A stretch of 5,373 nt of DNA from Symbiobacteriaceae bacterium (GTDB taxonomy: Bacteria; Bacillota_E; Symbiobacteriia; Symbiobacteriales; Symbiobacteriaceae): positions 1-5,373 of the forward strand of contig DAHVXO010000095.1 in the NCBI GenBank assembly GCA_027356675.1. The letters run 5' to 3'. Below, in pieces: positions 1 to 5,373 of this stretch; position 1 is the stretch's first letter, and each line of letters begins with the position of its first letter. The notes below the pieces were generated by a model. That model was not told the DNA's origin. It did not search any database and was given only the letters and a program-made list of their open reading frames with translations. Both the position numbers and the translations under genes were made by a program.

Positions 1-1024
1 CATCAAAGAACTGCTGGTCCACCACTGGACCGGGGAGTGGGCGCTGGACTATAACCTGGCCACCGGGACCGGGCTGCTCAATATGCACACGCTAGACTGG
101 GACCCCTGGGTGCTGGAGCTGGCGGGGTTTCGGCCGGACCAGCTGTCGACGGTGGTGCCCAACGTGCAGACGTACCCGCTCCTGGGCGGCCGCCTGGGCC
201 TCCGCTCCGGCACGCCGGTCGTGGTGGGCGCGGGCGATGGGTTGCTCTCGTCGCTGGGCTCAGGGGCCATTGAGCCAGGCATCATCGCCGCGATGGTCGG
301 GACGAGCGGGGCTGTGCGTGCCTGCGTCTCGGAGCCCACGGTGGACCCAGAGGCCCGCGTCTTCTGTTACTATCTGGACAAGAATCGCTGGATTCTCGGC
401 GGATCGCTGAACAACGGCGGCATCGCCCTGCGCTGGTTTCGGGACAACTTCTACCCTGGCGCCCACGAGTACGACGAGGTGCTGGGGGAGGCTGCGCTGG
501 CCCCTGCGGGGTGTGGCGGGCTTGTCTTCCTGCCCTATCTGGCCGGGGAGCGCTCGCCGGGGTTTAACGCACGGGCGCGTGGCGTCTGGTTCGGGCTCGG
601 GATCGAGCATCAGCGGCCGCACATGGCCCGGTCGGTGCTGGAGGCGGTGGCCTACCGGCTCTACAGCGTTTTGGGACCCATCGAAGAGTTGACGGGGAAC
701 GTGAAGGAGATCCGTGCGACCGGCGGGTACGCCCGCTCGGACTTCTGGCTCCAGATCTGCGCCGATGTCTTCGGGCGGGAGGTCGCCGTACCGGTGCAGG
801 CCGAGGGTTCGGCCCTGGGCGCCTTCGTGCTCGGCGCGGTGGCGCTGGGCGTGGCGCCCGACCTGTCGTGGGTACACCGGTTCATCACGGTCCCGAAGCG
901 GCTTGGGCCGTCGGCGGAGAACCATCGCCTATACGAAGAGCTGTATGACATCTACAAGCGTGCACATCGGAACCTGCAGGGCGAGTATCGGGCCCTGGCG
1001 GCCTTCCGGGAGAGAAGGGTGTAG
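1..1024 (+). CDS. FGGY-family carbohydrate kinase, gluconokinase-like (5' partial)
   Basis: Probable ATP-dependent cytoplasmic kinase of a sugar acid, most likely gluconate to 6-phosphogluconate. The reading frame is open from base 2 upstream of the first ATG (83); those codons (IKELLVHHWTGEWALDYNLA) match the family's 'KEY/L...G....DYS.AS.TGL' block, so the gene enters from the left. About 340 residues are present; family members are about 500, so roughly the first 160 are missing. Visible motifs: the GAGDG segment with the likely catalytic Asp (codon 236-238); phosphate-binding GTSGAVR (299-319); the second FGGY signature region, PYLAGERSPGFNARARGVWFGL (about 530-600); and the adenosine-binding ATGGYARSDFW (from 716) followed by EGSALGAFVLG. 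The C-terminus is complete. It is first in a same-strand series with a dehydratase and a 6-phosphogluconate dehydrogenase, which supports gluconate as substrate. Xylulose, glycerol or another aldonate kinase cannot be excluded from sequence alone. Confidence 0.9.
   Translation, partial: IKELLVHHWTGEWALDYNLATGTGLLNMHTLDWDPWVLELAGFRPDQLSTVVPNVQTYPLLGGRLGLRSGTPVVVGAGDGLLSSLGSGAIEPGIIAAMVGTSGAVRACVSEPTVDPEARVFCYYLDKNRWILGGSLNNGGIALRWFRDNFYPGAHEYDEVLGEAALAPAGCGGLVFLPYLAGERSPGFNARARGVWFGLGIEHQRPHMARSVLEAVAYRLYSVLGPIEELTGNVKEIRATGGYARSDFWLQICADVFGREVAVPVQAEGSALGAFVLGAVALGVAPDLSWVHRFITVPKRLGPSAENHRLYEELYDIYKRAHRNLQGEYRALAAFRERRV
1008..1019 (+). promoter_or_regulatory. Ribosome binding site for the dehydratase
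   Basis: The purine-rich stretch GGGAGAGAAGGG lies inside the last kinase codons and ends 5 bases before the ATG at 1025. The kinase stop TAG (1022-1024) directly abuts that ATG, so translational coupling is likely. A second in-frame ATG at 1037 is possible, but this site favours 1025. Confidence 0.6.
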
Positions 1025-2671
1025 ATGGAACGAAGAATGGATCGGATTCCCCCTTACAACCGGGCGGTCCTGAAGGGTCACCTGGTCTCATGCGGGGTCA
1101 ATTATAAGGACCTGGACAAGCCCATTATCGCCGTCGTCAACTCCTATAACGAGATTGTCGCCGGGCACGTGCCGCTGAAGACCTTGGGCGAGTATGTCAA
1201 GGAAGGCATCCGGGGCGCGGGCGGCTGCCCGTTGGAGTTTACCACCATCGCCATGTGCGACGGGCTGGCGCAGGGGCACGGCGGCATGCGCTACTCGCTG
1301 CCCAGCCGGGACCTGATTGCCGATTCCGTGGAAACGATGGTCCTGGGACACGACATCTTTGATGGGGTGGTCATGCTCGCCTCGTGCGACAAGATCGTCC
1401 CCGCCATGCTGATGGCCGCGGCCCGGATGGACCTGCCCACGGTGGTCGTGACTGGCGGACCCAGCGGGAACCTGATTACGCCGGCGCAGTCAAAGGACGC
1501 ACGCCAGCAGTTTCTGCGCGGCGAGATCGGTGAGGAAGAGCTGGTCATGGTCACGGCCCAATACTACAACGGCCCGGGCATCTGCTCGTTCCTGGGCACG
1601 GCCAACACCATGTGTATGGTGACAGAGGTGTTGGGCATGGGATTGCCCGGCACGGCTCTGTTGCCCGCTGAGTGCGAGGAGCGCCGGGAGCTGGCCCGGG
1701 CATCCGGGCGCCGGGCGGTGGAACTGGCGGTGACCGGCGGGCCTCGCCCGTCTCAGATACTCAGCCGTGAAGCCTTCGAGGATGCCATCGCCCTGGTGCT
1801 GGGCATCGGGGGCTCGCTGAACACCGTGCTGCACATTCCGGCTATCGCGCACGAGCGAGGCATCGAACTGACGCTGGACGACTGGGAGCGGGTGAGCGCC
1901 CGCACCCCCTTCATCACAGCGGTGACGCCGAACCACAACGGCCGGACCGTGAACGACCTGCAGCGGGCAGGCGGGACGTCGGCCATCATTCGGGAACTGC
2001 TGCCCGCGCTGCACGGGGAGCGCATGACGGTGACGGGTCGCACCCTGGCTGAAAACGTGGCGGGGGCGGCCGTATTGAATCGTGAAGTCATTCGTGCCTT
2101 TGGGGAGCCAATCTTGCCCACCGGCGGCATCCAGGTCCTGCGCGGCAACCTGGCGCAGGAAGGCGCGGTAATCAAGCGCTCGGCGGTGGAGGGGACCTTC
2201 TTCCGGGGTCCGGCCCGGGTCTTCGAGGCTGAGGAAGCGGCGGCTGAGGCGGCGCATCAGGCCCGAATCAACCCGGGGGACGTTGTCGTCGTGCGGTACG
2301 AAGGGCCCAAGGGCGGACCCGGCATGCGGGAACTCCACCGGCTCTCTGAAGTGGTCAAGCAGATCGGCAACGTCGCCATCATCACGGATGGGCGGTTCTC
2401 CGGCGCTTCGTCGGGAATGAGCATCGGTTATCTGTCGCCGGAGGCGGCCGATGGCGGGAACATTGCCCTGGTGCATGAGGGCGACGTCATCGCCATCGAC
2501 CTTGCGACCGGGACGGTCACGCTGGAGGTACCTGAGGCCGAGCTGCAAGCCCGGCGCGGGACCTGGGTGGCGGCCGCGAAGGATGCAAGCTTGCTGCTGC
2601 GGCAGTATGCCAGGTCGGTCGGTTCGGCGGCCGGTGGCGCTGTGCGCCTCGACCCCGGATGCGGGGCATGA
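1025..2671 (+). CDS. IlvD/Edd-family dehydratase, probable sugar-acid dehydratase
   Basis: A 548-residue iron-sulfur dehydratase of the IlvD/Edd superfamily (dihydroxy-acid, 6-phosphogluconate and aldonate dehydratases). It removes water from a 2,3-dihydroxy acid to give a 2-keto-3-deoxy acid in the cytoplasm. Visible landmarks: KPIIAVVNS (32-40); CDGLAQGHGGMRYSLPSR (78-95); SCDKIVPAMLMAA (120-132), with cluster ligand C121 and adjacent D122/K123; PGICSFLGTANTM (184-196), with cluster ligand C187; RYEGPKGGPGM (424-434), with E426; and TDGRFSGASSGMSIG, with the presumed catalytic serine S459. The N-terminal position that carries a Cys in [2Fe-2S] members ('NEI.PC') reads NEIVAGH here, as in E. 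coli IlvD ('VPGH'), which argues against the standard [2Fe-2S] ligand set. The PGxCxFxGTAN form resembles sugar-acid dehydratases more than the biosynthetic IlvD 'CGSCxGMFTAN'. With a kinase and Gnd next to it, a catabolic role on gluconate, its phosphate or another aldonate is more likely than valine/isoleucine synthesis. The exact substrate is not decided. Confidence 0.9.
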   Translation: MERRMDRIPPYNRAVLKGHLVSCGVNYKDLDKPIIAVVNSYNEIVAGHVPLKTLGEYVKEGIRGAGGCPLEFTTIAMCDGLAQGHGGMRYSLPSRDLIADSVETMVLGHDIFDGVVMLASCDKIVPAMLMAAARMDLPTVVVTGGPSGNLITPAQSKDARQQFLRGEIGEEELVMVTAQYYNGPGICSFLGTANTMCMVTEVLGMGLPGTALLPAECEERRELARASGRRAVELAVTGGPRPSQILSREAFEDAIALVLGIGGSLNTVLHIPAIAHERGIELTLDDWERVSARTPFITAVTPNHNGRTVNDLQRAGGTSAIIRELLPALHGERMTVTGRTLAENVAGAAVLNREVIRAFGEPILPTGGIQVLRGNLAQEGAVIKRSAVEGTFFRGPARVFEAEEAAAEAAHQARINPGDVVVVRYEGPKGGPGMRELHRLSEVVKQIGNVAIITDGRFSGASSGMSIGYLSPEAADGGNIALVHEGDVIAIDLATGTVTLEVPEAELQARRGTWVAAAKDASLLLRQYARSVGSAAGGAVRLDPGCGA

Positions 2672-2673
2672 TT

Positions 2674-2680
2674 GAGGGGG
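2674..2680 (+). promoter_or_regulatory. Ribosome binding site deciding the start at 2690
   Basis: GAGGGGG lies 9 bases before ATG 2690, just after the dehydratase stop (2669-2671). The frame is open from a TTG at 2672, but that codon overlaps this site and has no site of its own, so 2690 is preferred. Confidence 0.65.
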
Positions 2681-2689
2681 TCTTTGCAT

Positions 2690-3358
2690 ATGCGGTTTCC
2701 GGAGTTTGATCAAGGCATTCTGCCGCGCTGGGCGCTGGTCCGGCACAGGCTGGACAGCACGGAGATCACGGATGTGCCAGGCGCTGTGGCGAAGGCCTTT
2801 GCGACCATGGCGGGCGCAATCAGGCCGGGTGCACGGGTCTGCCTGTGCGTGGGCAGCCGCGGCATCGACCGGATTGACGAGGTCACCCGGGCCAAGGACA
2901 TTAGCGGTCTCGGTCTTGACTCCAATGTGACAGGGCGGTACTACAGCGGCCATCTAGGCGTGGACCCGGAGGTTCAACGGATCATCATCCGCGATATAAC
3001 GCCGGATTCCGAGGGAAACGCCACGGGCATCGGTCTCGCCGATGTGGCGCTGCGTCTGGCCGTCGACAAGATGGACGTGCGACAGACCTACATGAACTGT
3101 ATTACCGCCAAGACTCCGGACGGGGCGCGCATCCCCATTACGGTCGATTCGGATCGGGAGGCTCTGGCAATCGCCCTGGCCTGCTGCCTGCAGGTCGACC
3201 CGGCGAACGCCCGCATCGTGCGGATTCGTGACACCAAGCACCTTGAACAAATGTATGTGAGCGAGAGCCTGCTTCCCGGAGTGCTGGCGACCGGCACTTG
3301 CGACCTGCTCGAAGAGCCCCACCCCATCGCCTTCGACTCGGAAGGCATGTTTGCCTGA
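2690..3358 (+). CDS. Lactate-racemase-domain (DUF2088-like) family protein, internally shortened
   Basis: A 222-residue protein recognised at both ends as a family related to the Lar_N/DUF2088 lactate-racemase domain, whose members are, from memory, about 420 residues. The N-terminal part (about 1-68) carries the opening block ending in PGARVCLCVGSRGIDRIDEVTRA. The C-terminal part (about 69-222) carries KDISGLGLDSNVTGR (69-83), GNATGIGLAD (109-118), TYMNCIT (133-139), then IPITVDSDREA, VSESLL and the terminal IAFDSEG. In full-length relatives these halves are separated by about 200 residues, including the 'PAMGSHGGAT' and 'NR.KPHTDF.G' segments, which are absent here. The reading frame is kept across the join near 2893/2894. 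The missing part is where active-site or cofactor residues of lactate-racemase-like enzymes would be expected, so the product is probably inactive, or has another role, or the join is an artefact. Some LarA homologues epimerise sugar acids such as gluconate, so an ancestral epimerase role would fit this operon; that is inference. Confidence 0.72.
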   Translation: MRFPEFDQGILPRWALVRHRLDSTEITDVPGAVAKAFATMAGAIRPGARVCLCVGSRGIDRIDEVTRAKDISGLGLDSNVTGRYYSGHLGVDPEVQRIIIRDITPDSEGNATGIGLADVALRLAVDKMDVRQTYMNCITAKTPDGARIPITVDSDREALAIALACCLQVDPANARIVRIRDTKHLEQMYVSESLLPGVLATGTCDLLEEPHPIAFDSEGMFA

Positions 3359-3375
3359 TCCGCACCTGATGAAAT

Positions 3376-3381
3376 GGGAAG
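3376..3381 (+). promoter_or_regulatory. Ribosome binding site deciding the start at 3389
   Basis: GGGAAG lies 7 bases before ATG 3389. The earlier in-frame ATG at 3374 has no good upstream site and would add five residues (MGSVS) before the natural family start MKIGTYGIVGLGRMG. Confidence 0.5.
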
Positions 3382-3388
3382 TGTGAGT

Positions 3389-4300
3389 ATGAAAATCGGG
3401 ACATACGGCATCGTCGGGCTGGGCCGCATGGGCGGGAGCCTCGTCCAGAACCTGCTGGCGGCAGGTGGGGCGGCGGCGGTCTATGACGTGAATCCGGCTC
3501 ATGTGGACGACCTTATCGCCGCCGGGCGCGTTACGGGGGCGCGCAGCCTGCCGGAGTTGGCTGGCGCAGTGCCGCACCCCCGGATTATCTGGATTATGGT
3601 ACCGGCTGGGGAGCCGGTGGATGCAGTCATCACGGAACTGCGGCCGCATCTGGAACCCGGCGACGTGCTCATCGACGGCGGGAACTCGCATTACCAGGAT
3701 TCGCTTCGGCGGGCCCAGGCGCTGAAGACCGGGGGCATCTACTTCCTTGACTGCGGTACCAGCGGGGGCATGGAGGGTGCCCTCAACGGACTCTGCCTGA
3801 TGGTTGGCGGAGAGCCGGCGGCGTTCGCCTTGGCGGAACCGCTGTTCAAGACGATTGCCCAACCGGAAGGGTACGCCTACGTGGGTCCCACCGGCGCCGG
3901 CCACTACGTGAAGATGGTCCATAACGCCATTGAGTACGGCATGCTCCAGGCGATTGGCGAGGGATTCGAACTGTTGGAGAGCGGACCCTACGACCTCGAC
4001 CTCGGCGCCATTGCCGACCTGTGGAATCAGGGCAGCGTGGTGCGGTCGTGGCTGATGGAGCTGGCGGCCCGGGCCTTTCGCAAGGACCCGGACCTGGAGG
4101 CCATCACCGGTGAGGTCGGCGGCGGCAGCACCGGGTCGTGGGCGATTGAGGAGGCCTGGAAGGTCGGGGTGCCCATGCCGGCCATCGCCATCGCCTACGC
4201 GATGCGGTTACGCTCCCGTCAGCCGGACACGTATTCTGGGAAGGTCGTAGCCGTCCTGCGCCAGGAGTTTGGCGGGCACGCTGTGGTAGCGAAGGAGTAG
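3389..4300 (+). CDS. gnd: 6-phosphogluconate dehydrogenase, decarboxylating, short NAD-type
   Basis: Oxidatively decarboxylates 6-phosphogluconate to ribulose 5-phosphate and CO2 in the cytoplasm. The 303-residue length matches the short bacterial class (YqeC/GntZ-like), not the ~470-residue pentose-phosphate enzyme. Motifs in order: Rossmann GIVGLGRMG (7-15); YDVN (32-35), where Asp33 at the end of the second beta strand suggests NAD+ over NADP+; DGGNSHYQDS (96-105) and GTSGGMEGALNGLCLMVGG (123-141) for the substrate; and KMVHNAIEYG (175-184), with catalytic K175, N179 and E182. These are followed by the helical domain with WNQGSVVRSWLMEL and GGGSTGSWAIEEA. All expected catalytic residues are present. 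It is last in the sugar-acid gene series, 30 bases after the preceding stop. It acts on the product of the kinase at the left edge if that kinase uses gluconate. An alternative start is ATG 3374. Confidence 0.9.
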   Translation: MKIGTYGIVGLGRMGGSLVQNLLAAGGAAAVYDVNPAHVDDLIAAGRVTGARSLPELAGAVPHPRIIWIMVPAGEPVDAVITELRPHLEPGDVLIDGGNSHYQDSLRRAQALKTGGIYFLDCGTSGGMEGALNGLCLMVGGEPAAFALAEPLFKTIAQPEGYAYVGPTGAGHYVKMVHNAIEYGMLQAIGEGFELLESGPYDLDLGAIADLWNQGSVVRSWLMELAARAFRKDPDLEAITGEVGGGSTGSWAIEEAWKVGVPMPAIAIAYAMRLRSRQPDTYSGKVVAVLRQEFGGHAVVAKE

Positions 4301-4383
4301 GGTTCTACCCGGTCCGCCCCCCCCGTAAGCATGACTGGAGTCCCGTCCGGGCTCACCATGCCATAACGGAGGGAAGCGCCCGC
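4301..4383 (+). other. Intergenic spacer with an 8-C run and the RBS of the next gene
   Basis: This 83-base spacer contains a run of eight C (4317-4324), a weak imperfect hairpin (4338-4354: GAG/CTC and CCC/GGG with one bulged T) and a clear Shine-Dalgarno GGAGGG (4368-4373), 10 bases before ATG 4384. I see no convincing promoter and no U-tract after the hairpin, so it is unclear whether the downstream gene is cotranscribed with the sugar-acid operon. Confidence 0.5.
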
Positions 4384-4659
4384 ATGGACTGGGAATCGGC
4401 ACTCGGCACGTTCCTTCTGGTCTTCCTCGCGGAGCTTGGAGACAAGACTCAGTTGCTGCTGCTCTCCATGTCTGCCCGTTCCCGCTCCCCGCACATGATC
4501 TTCGTCGGCGGGGCTGCAGCGCTGATCGCTTCCTCGTTGGTGGCCGTGCTGGCGGGAGGACTGCTACTCAAGGCCGTTCCCTTAAAGGCCATCCGCATTG
4601 GCACCGGGACCGCTTTCCTGGGCATCGGTGGCATGCTCATCTTCCGAGCCTTGCGCTGA
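4384..4659 (+). CDS. TMEM165/GDT1 (UPF0016) family half-size membrane protein
   Basis: A 91-residue integral membrane protein of the family that includes yeast Gdt1, human TMEM165 and bacterial manganese exporters (Mn2+/Ca2+ against H+). The diagnostic motif E-x-G-D-K-T is present as ELGDKT (17-22) in the first hydrophobic segment (about 5-28). Two further hydrophobic segments follow (about 38-60 and 70-88), separated by a basic loop (ARSRS, 31-35). Full-size members have two such three-helix repeats of about 200 residues in total; this is one repeat, as in known single-domain prokaryotic members that should assemble as dimers. No second copy lies beside it. The start is supported by GGAGGG 10 bases upstream and by the hydrophobic segment starting soon after it. 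Cation specificity cannot be read from the sequence. No link to sugar-acid metabolism is evident. Confidence 0.85.
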   Translation: MDWESALGTFLLVFLAELGDKTQLLLLSMSARSRSPHMIFVGGAAALIASSLVAVLAGGLLLKAVPLKAIRIGTGTAFLGIGGMLIFRALR

Positions 4660-4672
4660 GCGATCAAGAACA

Positions 4673-4702
4673 GACCCCGGTGGGCGTGCGCCCGCCGGGG
4701 TC
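4673..4702. terminator. Strong GC hairpin, probable bidirectional terminator
   Basis: Bases 4673-4685 pair with 4690-4702 in 13 continuous pairs (one T.G wobble at 4681/4694) around the tetraloop GTGC. It lies 13 bases after the UPF0016 stop and 3 bases beyond the stop of the opposite-strand permease, exactly between convergent genes. The flanking T-tract is poor on both strands (CGCTTAGCTTCC on +, TGTTCTTG on -), so it may be a weak intrinsic or otherwise assisted terminator, or protect 3' ends. Confidence 0.75.
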
Positions 4703-4705
4703 CGC

Positions 4706-5373
4706 TTAGCTTCCTGTGCTCTGGTAGTGCCGCTCTCCCCAACGCCAGAAACGGGCCGAGACCGCCAAGGCTGCAGCCGCCACGGCGAACGGGGCCAAGA
4801 GGTAGACCGGCGAACCCCCCTTGCCCAGTGCATACAGCAGCGGGACATAGCCCAGCATCGCAACGGGCAGAACCCCGGTGAGCAACCGCCGCATCCAGGT
4901 CGGGTAAATGCTCAGCGGGTAATTGGCCGCGGTCAGGGGCGCATTCATCGTGAAGACGCCCAGTTCGTCCACCCGGATGATCCAGAACCCCAGCGCGTTG
5001 GTCGCGATGGCGATGGCCGTGATGATGCACGCCCCCGCCACCGGCAGCGTGATGGCATAAGGGACAAGCCATCCCGGCGCACCGTCTGCCAGCACGCCCT
5101 TCAGGCCCAGCAGCATCAGAACGATGCCCTGGAACATGGCTCCGGCCCGCCCAAGGTCAAAGTTGCGGGCCAACAGGGTCAGCAGGGTAGGCCACGGCCG
5201 GATCAGGAGGCTGTCAAACTCCCCGGTCACCAGGTACTTCTCAAAGGTCCACAGCTCTGAGCAGAGCACTCGGAACAGCCCGAAGGATGCACCCGAGAGC
5301 CCGGAGAGCAGCGCAATCTCGTAAAACCCCCAGCCACCCACGCGCGGAAAGCGGTAAATGAGGGCCGCCACGG
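4706..5373 (-). CDS. ABC-2-type transporter permease (5' partial, runs off right edge)
   Basis: C-terminal part (about 222 residues) of an inner-membrane permease subunit of an ABC exporter, of the ABC-2 family type (PF06182-like) found in bacterial two-permease efflux systems. The frame stays open to the window edge. The first in-window start-like codon is a GTG at 5371-5369, but family members normally carry an extra cytoplasmic stretch and transmembrane helix before this point, so the true start is probably outside. Recognisable features are the WGFYEIALLSGLSGASFGLF helix region, the amphipathic 'FEKYLVTGEFDSLLIRPWPTLLTLLA' segment that matches the family's 'G.lD.lLlRPl' signature, several further hydrophobic helices, and the characteristic C-terminal RFWRWGERHYQSTGS. 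An ATP-binding subunit and a second permease probably lie upstream, beyond the window. The transported substrate is unknown. Confidence 0.85.
   Translation of the reverse strand, partial: VAALIYRFPRVGGWGFYEIALLSGLSGASFGLFRVLCSELWTFEKYLVTGEFDSLLIRPWPTLLTLLARNFDLGRAGAMFQGIVLMLLGLKGVLADGAPGWLVPYAITLPVAGACIITAIAIATNALGFWIIRVDELGVFTMNAPLTAANYPLSIYPTWMRRLLTGVLPVAMLGYVPLLYALGKGGSPVYLLAPFAVAAAALAVSARFWRWGERHYQSTGS

Noticed and set aside
260..925. Open frame on the - strand opposite the FGGY kinase
   Set aside because: It lies entirely inside the kinase coding region, with a shadow-like Arg/Pro-rich product.
1490..2953. Long open frame on the - strand (487 codons) opposite the dehydratase
   Set aside because: It is antisense to a gene with clear family motifs along its whole length. 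The translation is rich in Arg, His, Pro and Gly with no recognisable domain, which is typical of shadow frames in GC-rich DNA.
2954..3922. Open frame on the - strand (322 codons) opposite the racemase-like gene and gnd
   Set aside because: It spans two recognised + strand genes and their spacer, has low-complexity shadow composition and no motif.
4338..4354. Small hairpin in the spacer after gnd, considered as an operon terminator
   Set aside because: The stem is two short 3-bp blocks with a bulge and has no following T-run, so it is too weak to call.
4301..4383. Manganese (yybP-ykoY type) riboswitch upstream of the UPF0016 gene
   Set aside because: Such a riboswitch often precedes this gene family, but the 83-base spacer is short and I cannot find its conserved paired elements.
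4598..5260. Open frame on the + strand (220 codons) overlapping the permease
   Set aside because: It crosses the terminator hairpin and lies antisense to a clear ABC-2 permease; its hydrophilic Arg/Gln/Pro-rich product has no family resemblance.

Overview
The window is GC-rich bacterial DNA with dense, same-strand, closely spaced genes and strong purine-rich Shine-Dalgarno sites. Gene order and family types fit a high-GC Firmicutes-like or Chloroflexi-like bacterium (for example a Symbiobacterium/Thermaerobacter-type lineage). This is an inference from style and content only; nothing in the window fixes the taxon.

Left block (1-4300, + strand): a sugar-acid catabolic operon that begins outside the window. 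It holds the C-terminal two thirds of an FGGY-family kinase (gluconokinase-like), an IlvD/Edd-family dehydratase whose start codon abuts the kinase stop codon, a protein related to the lactate-racemase-domain (DUF2088/Lar_N) family, and a short NAD-type 6-phosphogluconate dehydrogenase. Kinase plus decarboxylating dehydrogenase gives gluconate -> 6-phosphogluconate -> ribulose 5-phosphate + CO2. The dehydratase would give a parallel 2-keto-3-deoxy route from a sugar acid or its phosphate. No aldolase, transporter or regulator lies in the window.

The most unusual object is the third gene (2690-3358). It looks like a ~420-residue family from which about 200 central residues have been removed in frame: the N-terminal 'GSRGID' block runs directly into the C-terminal 'KDISG..LDSNVTGR' block. 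This is either a genuine internal deletion (decayed or minimal gene) or an assembly/sequence artefact.

Middle (4301-4705): an 83-base spacer, then a 91-codon half-size TMEM165/GDT1 (UPF0016) membrane protein with one E-x-G-D-K-T motif, probably a divalent-cation (Mn2+/Ca2+) transporter subunit. It is followed by a 13-bp GC-rich hairpin that sits between convergent genes and probably terminates both.

Right block (4706-5373, - strand): the C-terminal part of an ABC-2-type permease of the kind found in two-permease drug/efflux ABC systems. Its N-terminus and probable partner genes lie beyond the right edge.

I found no RNA genes, CRISPR arrays, insertion sequences or attachment sites.
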